Source of the DNA: Lepidonotus clava
Lineage: Eukaryota > Annelida > Polychaeta > Phyllodocida > Polynoidae
Direction of reading: 5' to 3'
DNA length: 64,000 nucleotides
Assembly (NCBI GenBank): GCA_936440205.1
Contig: OW387147.1
Location: 24,267,629-24,331,628 of the forward strand
The notes below the pieces were generated by a model. The model worked only from the letters and a program-made list of their open reading frames with translations, searched no databases and had not been told where the DNA came from. Within the stretch, counting starts at the first letter, position 1, and every line of letters begins with the position of its first letter. Shown here piece after piece: positions 56,601-64,000 of this stretch. The position numbers and the translations under genes are program-made.

Positions 56601-58597
56601 GTGCTTTAATTCGCCAATTTCCTAGTCTGAGAATGGCCCTGACTGTTGTTCCACCTAACAGTCAGAATGAACTTATGGTTATTCTCCATTGACATGTTCT
56701 CAACCACCCAAAAAGTATAGTTAGACAGCATGGGCTTGAATAAGAGCTTGTTCCCACCCAGATTGTAGTTTGTTTGTTTATTGGGTTAATTTTGATGTCT
56801 GGCCATCCCTTTAGGGTTCTTTTACCAGACTGCACAAGTTAAAGCTTTGCAGCTGTTTTACGCTGCACGGGCGGTGACCAAATCTATGAGATGAGATGCC
56901 TATTTGTAGTAGAAATGGGACCCAAAGCCCTTTTTATAGTGCTGCCACACTGAGATACCATGTCATAGGCCCACACAATGTAGTATCATATATGACTTGA
57001 GCATATAATTATGTGCTGTTTATGGTTTTCCATGCTATTTTAAGTCATTTTTTTTGGATTTTGAAAAAAAGAATTAAGAATTTCCTTTAAAAAAATTAGG
57101 GTAGGGTCCAAAATTTAGGGTAGGTAGGACCTGAACTCAACATTTTTTTTTTGGCCTTACTAATAATGATCAAAGGCATTCTATAGTTCAGATTTAGGAC
57201 TTTTGCCCTTCCTCTTTGAAATCTGATCTAAACCACATGTGAGGGCCTTGTTTGACCACCTGCTGAGGTGCGAATTCAAAAACAAGTCCCATCCATTGCC
57301 CTCCCTAATATAGGTATATTACATACAAATTAAAAAATGCTCAAAAGATATTGAGGAACATATTATCAGCCAGATTCAGTTTCTAGTTTAATATGCCTTT
57401 TGAATCTTATCTCTATCTGCATTGGTTCAAGAGTTACAGCCAGTTAAATATACATGCCATGTAACATGGTCTACTCTGGTTTTGCCCTACCTTCATGTAT
57501 TTAGAAGGCTCACTGTGCAGCTCGAGGGCAAATTACAAAGCAAAAACATACGTCATTTTGAAGGGAAAATAATGTCGATAAATATTCTGGCAAGTTCATT
57601 AAATATTATCTTGAGCATATATCGGATAAGCGGGTTTAAAAAAGGAGCATCGCGCGACGAAATTTCGCGGAAATCGCGAACGGACGTTGGGGGTGCGTTT
57701 AACATAGGATCCTATGGGAGAAAACAGGTTATTTCGCGATAATTTTTTAAATATCCATCCAATCTTCAAACAGTAAATGAGAAAAAGTTTAGAATTGATC
57801 CCATACACGCGATACAATGCTTCAAATTTTCCTCATATATCCAGTTTTTCCACATTGGCCGAAATTCCGATTTTCCCCATAGGCCCCAATGCTAATTAAC
57901 CAACATACAGAGCCCAAAATTTCACCGCGCGATGCGGAAAATGGCCAGGATACCGCTAACCCGTTTATTCCGTATATCTTCATTTTATTAGTGAAAAACT
58001 TGGTCACAACTTCTACCTCAAAAACAGGGGACACTTTTTTATGGGAAACTGGTGGAATGTTATATACCAGTACCTACCTAATACTAGTAATAGCTGATTC
58101 TACTACCAAACAACGGGTATTCAATTCTGACAATTTATGGATAGATTAGATCTATGTGGTTTTTTTGTGACCATAAATTCACTAGAAAAAATATTTCAGG
58201 TAGAAAGCTGTACCCGACAGCGAGATAATAACTTTGACATGTTCCCTGAAAACTTTTGTATATAAAAAAAAAAAAAACACTAAAAACATTCTCCATCTTA
58301 TTTTACTCTCCATGCTAACACTAAAAGTTAGTCCCTGTTCTGTTGCCCATCTGATCTACAGTTTATCAGAAGTAGAATCCAGAAAAATATGTGTTTCTAA
58401 ACCGACTAGCTACACCTCATAGAATGACTGAATATGTTATTACATATTTCATTTAGAAAGTTTACGTGAGGAAATGAAAACGGAAAATTCCCAAACTTAC
58501 ATCTGATTGAATGAAATCCAGTTCCACTGCCAGGGTCAAAACTACTGCCAAGTTTTACTTCATGCTCTCCGCTCCCAAGGCCCAAAGGTTCTACCAT
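47495..58597 (-). CDS. EAF: EAF, ELL-associated transcription elongation factor (multi-exon gene)
   Basis: Exons on the minus strand: 58501-58597, 56083-56177, 55127-55263, 48594-48784, 48041-48130, 47495-47620. Introns are GT-AG and the phases agree throughout. The first three encode the EAF domain that binds [61 protein letters not shown] and [18 protein letters not shown]. These match human EAF1 (FHTIRYDFKPAS, VFKGNKRP, VLEKLSSSIQVKKTR). Canonical exon 4 continues [10 protein letters not shown] (human AEGSSKIQAR). Exon 5 is the Ser/acidic stretch [10 protein letters not shown] and beyond (the transactivation part). Exon 6 is Pro-rich. EAF stimulates ELL in the super elongation complex in the nucleus. 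The usual last residues (SESGSDSDD-like) are missing here, so a final exon must lie elsewhere. A large alternative exon follows exon 3. Confidence 0.93.
48041..48130 (-). CDS. EAF: EAF exon 5
   Basis: Acceptor TGTTTTCAG, donor CTA|GTAGGT. It encodes [16 protein letters not shown], then DSSDDE, then KPAK. This is the Ser/Asp/Glu-rich activation stretch found in all EAF proteins (human MSSSSGSSSSDSESSSGSDDD). 90 nt, phases 1 to 1. Confidence 0.85.
48594..48784 (-). CDS. EAF: EAF exon 4 (canonical)
   Basis: Acceptor GTCCTTACAG, donor ACAG|GTGAAC. It reads [20 protein letters not shown] then a Lys/Ser region and a Pro/Gln/Ala-rich end (191 nt). EGSSK directly after KKTR is conserved with vertebrate EAF. 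The methionine codon at its start is internal, not an initiator. A minisatellite abuts the acceptor. Confidence 0.88.
48790..49066. repeat. Minisatellite in the EAF intron beside exon 4
   Basis: About seven copies of a 32-bp unit (AACTCAGGGGTTAAAC plus TGGGAAGGACATGAGT) are mixed with copies of its 16-bp first half. On the EAF strand each full unit reads ATGTCCTTCCCAG, resembling the true acceptor GTGTCCTTACAG that ends the array. It resumes in decayed form at 49326-49400 after an inserted MITE. Confidence 0.92.
49067..49321. mobile_element. hAT-like MITE inserted in the minisatellite
   Basis: Inverted ends CAGAGATGCCA / TGGCATCTCTG bound 255 bp. Each arm also has GTAGGAAAA and TAGGAAA motifs. 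The repeat continues on both sides, so the insertion came after the array formed. CAGAG...ends and small size suggest a non-autonomous hAT element. No clear 8-bp duplication is visible. Confidence 0.72.
49401..53059. other. EAF intron between canonical exon 4 and the alternative exon
   Basis: No other coding region is supportable. It includes one MITE copy (50664-50923). The part nearest 53060 should be the 3' UTR of the alternative-exon transcript; TTTATT (AATAAA on the EAF strand) near 52610 could end it. Confidence 0.5.
50664..50923. mobile_element. hAT-like MITE, copy 2
   Basis: The left end is CAGGGTTCCCACAGAC; the right end TGTGAGAACCCTA is its diverged inverse. Inner arms have CATTTTCCATGACTAGACCATGACC and a matching region near 50865-50910 (inverse order of CATGA/GTCAC motifs). 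It shares ends and inner motifs with 32280-32607. Confidence 0.62.
53060..54155 (-). CDS. EAF: EAF alternative terminal exon with a novel C-terminal region
   Basis: Acceptor TACCTTATTTCAG at 54156 onwards fits the phase of exon 3 exactly (KKTR then [12 protein letters not shown]). The frame stays open for 364 codons to TAA at 53060-53062. The first two thirds are charged and disordered with basic nuclear-localisation-like clusters ([25 protein letters not shown]). The last 110 residues look folded and helical ([68 protein letters not shown]). I recognise no domain. This isoform would keep ELL binding but replace the acidic transactivation tail. A separate gene with its own start (a Met at 54172) is the alternative, but the matching phase and acceptor favour splicing from EAF. 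Confidence 0.72.
55127..55263 (-). CDS. EAF: EAF exon 3
   Basis: Acceptor ATTTGTAG, donor GAG|GTGCGT. It encodes [20 protein letters not shown] through [18 protein letters not shown] (137 nt, leaving phase 2). This finishes the conserved EAF domain. Two different exons can follow: the canonical one at 48594-48784 and the alternative one at 53060-54155, both starting with a base that completes AG to Arg. Confidence 0.93.
56083..56177 (-). CDS. EAF: EAF exon 2
   Basis: Acceptor TTTTTATAG, donor GAG|GTGAGT. It completes the Tyr of [16 protein letters not shown] and runs to VTVPHIE (95 nt, leaving phase 0). The YDFKPAS motif is near-invariant in EAF proteins. Confidence 0.92.
56248..56605 (+). 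mobile_element. SINE-like repeat, copy A
   Basis: It contains ATTGCACATAAAAGACCCCTTGCC, then CGAACCTGGTGGCGGGTTT, then CTTGTGCAGTCTGGAAAGAACCC and a tail with ACGTTAACTACCCCAACAAACAAACAA. This resembles the conserved-domain SINEs common in molluscs and other invertebrates, where the copy ends in CGTTAA(N)nCAAACAAAC. Boundaries are approximate. It lies in the EAF gene between exons 1 and 2. Confidence 0.5.
56760..56945 (-). mobile_element. SINE-like repeat, copy B (opposite orientation)
   Basis: Read on the minus strand it has ACTTGTGCAGTCTGGTAAAAGAACCC, then GGCCAGACATCAAAATTAACCC and the tail AATAAACAAACAAACT. It is the inverse of the 3' half of copy A, about 160 bp away, so the two can pair in an EAF intron transcript. 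Confidence 0.5.
57613..57982. mobile_element. Palindromic MITE-like element with CpG-rich arms
   Basis: Left arm: GCATATATCGGATAAGCGGGTT, then GCATCGCGCGACGAAATTT, then CCTATGGGAGAAAA. Right arm holds the inverses in reverse order: TTTTCCCCATAGG, AAATTTCACCGCGCGATGC, AACCCGTTTATTCCGTATATC. About 370 bp, no coding capacity. It lies in EAF intron 1. Confidence 0.62.
58501..58597 (-). CDS. EAF: EAF exon 1 (start codon)
   Basis: It opens with [20 protein letters not shown] and ends FHSIR plus one base before GTAAGT. ATG at 58597 is the only in-frame start. The gene's promoter should lie to the right, near the AT-rich stretch at 58600-59000, where a short leader with an early stop in frame is seen. 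The exon is 97 nt and leaves phase 1. Confidence 0.9.
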
Positions 58598-59209
58598 GAT
58601 TACTTATCGTAGATAAAACACTTGGGAACCTTTTTTTGAGGAGCTTTAGTTAAAAAGCCTAGGTTTTCTGACAACAAATCGCCTTCTTTTGTCACATATG
58701 GTAGAGTATCTTCTTCCTCCTGCCACACTCAACGGAAGTTGCCGAAGAGGATTTTCGAGCAGGCAAACCGTTGCAACGGTTGAGCAAAGTAAACAACGAC
58801 GTTTTCTACAGACTAATGAATTGTGAACGATCAAAAGTACAACTTGATTAAATTAATATTGTTCATCTTTTGAATTCCAGCAGGAATTTACATTTATTTA
58901 TATCTATCTATTTGAGAGTAACGAAAAATTTGAAGTGGTCACATTTCCTAGGACAGATTTGTAGCCGGTGAATATTTTCACCCATTTTGTATGAAACTTC
59001 CGCTCGTGCTCGTGAGTGTAAATACGGTAAAATCTTTTTCATTTTGCTTATTACAGACTTCTCGAATAGCCTATAGTTTAATATCAGGGCGAGAACGTTA
59101 GTTACTTTAACGCTTGAACTTGATAAAATTGATATTAAATGTCACGCTGAATAATTGGGAGGGATAATGTGTCAACACATGGGCGATAATAGAAGTAGTC
59201 TAGCAGATC

Positions 59210-61600
59210 TTGCACAGCATATAGCTGCAAGGGAAGCATAGACATACATAACATAGATAGGAAACTAGTGTTGTTTCTAGATTTTCCTTGTCTCGGATAG
59301 CTCTCCAGGATAGGCAAAAGAGACATGGTTGATACACATCTGCTTGGAGAGTGTGAGGTGTGAGACTGGGTCTTCACACCTTTTTTGGCCTAGTACCCAT
59401 ATGGTCTTCAAAATTTATATCACTACAATCAAAATGTACTCAATAGGAATGAATAGAAAACAGAATTCTGATTCCAAAGATATCAGATATTACATGTTTA
59501 TGTCAATTAGAAATAAAGATATTGATTAATGAAAATTGAAGAAAATTGAGAAAAATAACAAATTTGTCAAAGTTTGAGAATTAATTTTGAGCAAACCACA
59601 AGTTAGATATCCATTTAAGCTATTGTTTCTACCATGAGTAGTTATACTCTAGGTGAAATAATTGGTTTTATTTGTAGGAAAAAATTTTAAAAGGCCAAAA
59701 TCTGACTTTGAAGAAATGTCGGAATTAAATTGTATATTCTAGGGAAAAGTGACATGTAGTCACTTTAGAACCCCAAATACCATTTCATGCCCCCCCACAG
59801 AATCTAATTAGGTTATAATGGGATAGAAAACTGTCTCATCAATCACACTAGTGAATATCAGAGCCCTAAGTGGCATATAAATGGGTTTTTGGGATTATCA
59901 CTTGACCCATTCAAGCCAATGTCAGAATCCAACGAGTTTGATGTGATAGAAAATTGACAAAGTTTGAGAGTTAATTTTAGACAAACCACAAGTTGGATAT
60001 CCAATTAAACTTTTATGCTACCATGAGAAGTTATACTCTATGTGAAATAATTGGTTTTATTTGTAGGAAAAATTTTTAAAAGGCCAAAATCTGACTTTGA
60101 AGAAATGTCGTAATTGAATTGTATATTCTCGGGAAAAGTGACATGTAGCCACTGTAGAACCCCAAATACCATTTCATGCCCCCCAAAGAGTCTAATTAGG
60201 TTATAATGGGATAGGGAACTGTCTCTTCAGTCACACTGGTGAATATTAGAGCCACAAGTTACATATAAGTGGGTTTTGGGGATTGTCACTTGACCGACTT
60301 TTCCCAAGAATATACAATTTAATTCCGACATTTCTTCAAAGTCAGATTTTGGCCTTTTAAAAATTTTTCTTACAAATAAAACCAATTATTTCACATAGAG
60401 TGTAACTACCTATGGTAGTATAAAAGCTTAATTGGATATCCAACTTGTGGTTTGCCTAAAATTAACTCCCAAACTTTGTCAATTTTCCATCACAACAAAC
60501 TCGTTGGATTCTGGCATTGGCTCGAATGGGTCAAGTGATAATCCCAAAAACCCATTTATATGCCACTTAGGGCTCTGATATTCACTAGTGTGATTGATGA
60601 GACAGTTTCCTATCCCATTATAACCTAATTAGACTCTTTGGGGGGCATGAAATGGTATTTGGGGTTCTACAGTTGCTACATGTCACTTTTCCCGAGAATA
60701 TACAATTCAATTACGACATTTCTTCAAAGTCAGATTTTGGCCTTTTAAAAATTTTTCTTACAAATAAAACCAATTATTTCACATAGAGTGTAACTACCTA
60801 TGGTAGTATAAAAGCTTAATTGGATATCCAACTTGTGGTTTGTCTAAAATTAACTCCCAAACTTTGTCAATTTTCCATCACAACAAACTCGTTGGATTCT
60901 GACATTGGCTCGAATGGGTCAAGTGATAATCCCAAAAAAACATTTATATGCCACTTAGGGCTCTGATATTCACTAGTGTGATTGATGAGACAGTTTCCTA
61001 TCCCATTATAACCTAATTAGATTCTGTGGGGGGCATAAAATGGTATTTGGGGTTCTAAAGTGGCTACATGTCACTTTTCCCGAGAATATACAATTTAATT
61101 CTGACAATTCTTCAAAGTCAGATTTTGGCCTTTTAAAAATTTTTCTTACAAATAAAACCAATCATTTCACATAGAGTGTAACTATCCATGGTAGTATAAA
61201 AGCTTAATTGGATATCCAACTTGTGGTTTGCCTAAAATTAACTCCCAAACTTTGACAAATTTGTGATTTTTCTTAATTTTCTCCAATTTTCATTAGTCAA
61301 TATCTTTATTTCTAATTGACATAAATATGTCATTTTTGGTATCTTCTTAATCAGAATTTTGTTTTCTATTCATTCCTATTGAGTACATTTTGATTGTAGT
61401 GATATAAATTTTGAAGATCATTTGGGTACTAGGCCAAAAAAGGTGTGAAACTGCAGTCTCACACCTCACACTCTCCAAGCAGGTGTGGCCCAACCTATAC
61501 CAGGCCTTATCAGGTGCTAATTTGCATATCAATACCGAGACAGACATGCACCAGTCAGCTCAGTCCTTGTTTCCTCTCTATCTTATGTATCTCTATGAAG
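59210..61600. mobile_element. Foldback element with tandem-repeat arms
   Basis: Well-matched inverted arms run from 59340 (CTGCTTGGAGAGTGTGAGG) to 61483 (the inverse), with weaker similarity outside to about 59210 and 61600. Inside a unique outer part (about 225 bp) each arm consists of tandem units of 387-390 bp. The left has units at 59568 and 59958 (the second cut short). The right has inverted units at 60298 and 60685 and a partial one at 61074. The arms meet at about 60297 with no spacer. Units differ by several percent. There is no transposase. The structure resembles Foldback elements of Drosophila; its RNA would form a hairpin of nearly 1 kb. Confidence 0.88.
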
Positions 61601-61900
61601 GGAAGGAACTACTTTTGCCTGCTCTCTATATCCCTATGCGCTCCCAAATCAGATGCAACATCGAGAAATTGATGCATCATTGCATGTCACAGCTTTATTA
61701 TAGATCTAATCATAAGTTGATTACTAAATTAGGCACAAAAAAAGTTTTTATGAATTTTTCTTCTTTTTAGTTCAAATCCCCCTACATGGTCAGAAAAGCA
61801 TTGTACACCGTATATGCTCAGGGAATTATTTTAGATGCCAATTATTGCACTAGAGGAGATTAAGATCTAAAAGAAAATTATTTTAAACTTTGCCCAGGTT

Positions 61901-62069
61901 TGTTAGGTGACTCACAACTGTAATGTCGTAATCGACGCGGGAAACGCCCCCAGCGCCACCTGTGGCAGTCTAAGGTACTATCGGGCCGCATGGCCGACTT
62001 CCCGATCGTAGAGCCTGTCTAGGAGACAATAAACCCTTCAAAAGTCACCTTCACTCTCAAATTACTTCA
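61901..62069 (+). repeat. 5' LTR of a second gypsy element
   Basis: A short LTR of about 169 bp begins TGTTAGGTGACTCAC and ends ACTTCA. It is GC-richer than its surroundings and holds AATAAA near 62028. The right-hand boundary is fixed by the primer site that follows; the left one is inferred from TG and a sharp composition change. Confidence 0.6.
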
Positions 62070-62070
62070 A

Positions 62071-62082
62071 TGGCGACGAGGA
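62071..62082 (+). other. Primer binding site (tRNA-Ser type)
   Basis: TGGCGACGAGGA is complementary to the CCA-tailed end of animal tRNA-Ser(GCT) (...TCCTCGTCGCCA). The same primer is used by Mag-like gypsy elements. Confidence 0.7.
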
Positions 62083-62501
62083 ATAATTGGAATGACCCTC
62101 TAGAAAGATTTTGTGACATCCAAGGCGCTCATAAGCCTCCCCTTTTCTACTGAAAGACACTTTTCCCTGGGCGAAAATAGAGGAAGTTGGGATCAACAAC
62201 ATGTAAACACAGAGCTGCCTGTTCTAATCTCAGAAAGTGATGAATCTATGCCCATCTACCCACCTGCTTGTGTCAAAGTGGCAGTATACTACCCTATGAA
62301 CTGCGTGTGACTACCCTACCTGCCAGAAGTTATGTCAAGTGTGTGTTTTCAAGGCCCAGTGCTGTGTGCATAGTGACAGTGTGTGACAACCCAGAACAGT
62401 ACTACCAGTGTGTTTAAAGTCTATTTGAGTGTGTTAGCAGGACCCTACACTCAACTCTACTCAACTGCTACGCTCATTTACCCTACTCTGACGAAAAAAA
62501 A

Positions 62502-64000
62502 AAAAGGCTTTAGCACTGACAGCATTCCCCATCTTTGATACTACCGACACATCTAATATTGCCCCAAGGTGGAGGAAGTATGTACAACGGTTTGAAAATA
62601 GGGCCCTAGCACTTGATATCACCAACGCTCCACGCAAACTCGCACTACTCCTAGACTACGCAGGTGAGGCAGTGTACGACAACTTCCAGACGCTAACCGT
62701 CCCAGCACCCGAGGCGGAGAATCCACGTGACATCTACGTACGCTCACTCGAAGCCCTAAATGAGCTCTACGCGCCTAAAGTCCAAGTCGAGTATGAAAGG
62801 TTCAACTTCCGCGAGGCAACGCAACTCCAGGACGAAAATCTCGACCAGTACGTGACCCGACTCAAGAAACTCGCCGCGACATGTGACTTCGCCGACACTG
62901 ACTCCGAGTTAAAGTCACAGATCATCCAAAAATGCAGATCGTCAAAACTCCGAACGAAGGCACTGTCCGATATGACCATCACTCTGGATCAACTCGTCAA
63001 ACAGGGCAAGGCGATGGAAAAGGCGATCAGCTACGCTATGGACATCGAAAAGAAGGAAGTCAACGCTATACAACGAGGCCGTGGAAATTACAGTAATCAG
63101 CCGTTCAACTCACACTACAACACTCAACGTGGCAACACTCAACGTGGCGGCCAACAACGAGGTACGTCACGAGGACGTAACTTCACTAACGGAGGATATC
63201 GCGGACGTGGACGCGGATCCTACACTCCGACGCACAACTCTACTACCGAATGCGACCACTGCGGCGGACCCTACCCTCACGACGGAGGACGACCGAAGTG
63301 TCCAGCCTTCAACGCCGAGTGTCGACAGTACGGTACAGTAGGGCATTACGCGAAAAAATGCCGAGGCGGAGCTCCACCACCGAGACTCGAGAACCGTGGC
63401 CGTGGCCGTAGCCGTGGTTACCGAGGTCGAGGACGTCGCAACGTAAATAACTTGGAGCAGGACGAACCGTACGACGCAGACCCTCAACCGGCATCGCAGA
63501 CTCAGGCCCAACCACATCATGATAACGTCTATAGCGTCGAAAACTACCAAGCGCACGAGGACAAATATCTCTTCTCAATACACGAAGAACGTAAAACCGT
63601 CCCACTCTACTCAGTGAAGTCAACGCATACACCAAAACCCATGTTCATGGTCGAACTTAACGGCAACCCAGTAGTGATGTTAGGAGACACAGGCGCCCCA
63701 GTAAATATTATCGGCGAAAATATGTACCATACTCTCCACCCTGCGCCGACACTTCAACCAGCCGACACAACCCTGTACCCGTACGGCAAGGATCGACCGC
63801 CTATACCCCTGGTAGGCATGTTCCATGCAACACTGAGAAGCAAGTACGCTCACGATATCGCCAACGTCTATGTGACCAAAGGCGATGAACGCGCGCTCCT
63901 ATCACGTTCCACTGCGGAGACCCTGAACCTGATCAAGATCAACTGTGACGCAGTAATATCCAAGATCAGCACTGTGAGTCCTACACCCAGCCAGACTTGT
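62502..64000 (+). CDS. gag and start of protease of the second gypsy element
   Basis: A + strand polyprotein frame opens near 62502. Its capsid-like region includes RKYVQRFENRALALDI, LLLDYAGEAVYDNF and FREATQLQDENLDQYVTRLK, the typical gag pattern. A long Arg/Gly-rich linker (RGRGRG) follows, then a Cys/His region with CDHCGG and CRQYGTVGHYAKKC, a knuckle-type RNA-binding part. From about 63650 an aspartic protease begins (VVMLGDTGAPVNIIG). It is cut by the end of the window. Confidence 0.8.

Larger units (their letters stand above)
61901..64000 (+). mobile_element. Second Ty3/gypsy element, 5' part only
   Basis: LTR, then a primer site TGGCGACGAGGA at 62071-62082 complementary to the 3' end of tRNA-Ser(GCT). 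Then come a leader of about 430 bp, gag with zinc knuckle, and the start of protease at the window edge. Short LTRs, tRNA-Ser priming and a gag-protease continuum point to the Mag/SURL-like branch of gypsy. The rest lies outside the window, so age and completeness cannot be judged; the visible part shows few if any breaks. Confidence 0.8.

Noticed and set aside
59329-61547. Two similar short frames at the two ends of the foldback element
   Set aside because: Similarity is due to the inverted repeat; no stop-free extension or family match.
63081-63635. Open frames on both strands over the gag of the second gypsy element
   Set aside because: Shadows of the Arg/Gly-rich gag linker.

Overview
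This is an AT-rich animal nuclear genome window with spliced genes and a heavy load of transposable elements. The mix suggests a marine invertebrate: palindromic MITEs, inverted SINE-like repeats, Ty3/gypsy elements, and Ral and EAF genes with their own exon layout. A mollusc or other lophotrochozoan is my best guess, but nothing here proves it. No tRNA, rRNA or CRISPR array was found.

Layout. (1) 673-804 and 5879-5992 are two alternative terminal exons of a Ral-family small GTPase whose shared exons lie to the left of the window. Both begin with the same conserved helix and end in a polybasic tail plus CTIL. (2) About 6.0-16.97 kb is a gene desert with scattered repeats. (3) 16974-30028 is a very young 13-kb Ty3/gypsy LTR element flanked by the 4-bp duplication CTAT. 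It has 961-bp LTRs differing at about three sites, a tRNA-Leu primer site, gag, pol, and an extra zinc-finger ORF behind its own TATA box. Near its 3' end lies a striking array of eight hairpins sharing one loop. (4) 30.0-44.8 kb is mostly non-coding: MITEs, a LINE relic, a 3 x 148-bp tandem array and a 48-bp palindrome. (5) 44870-46249 is an intronless-coding class A GPCR on the + strand. (6) 47495-58597, on the - strand, is an EAF (ELL-associated factor) gene. Six canonical exons can be traced, plus an alternative terminal exon that swaps the usual acidic C-terminus for about 365 unfamiliar residues. (7) 59.2-61.6 kb is a large foldback element whose arms are built from about 388-bp tandem units. 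(8) 61901-64000 is the 5' part of a second Ty3/gypsy element with a short LTR, a tRNA-Ser primer site, gag and the start of protease.

How the genes relate. Ral (membrane trafficking), EAF (Pol II elongation with ELL) and the GPCR have no evident functional link. The GPCR lies just past the last EAF exon I can trace and may be nested in an EAF intron on the other strand, because the final EAF exon was not found. Both Ral and EAF show the same theme of alternative 3' terminal exons that change only the protein tail.
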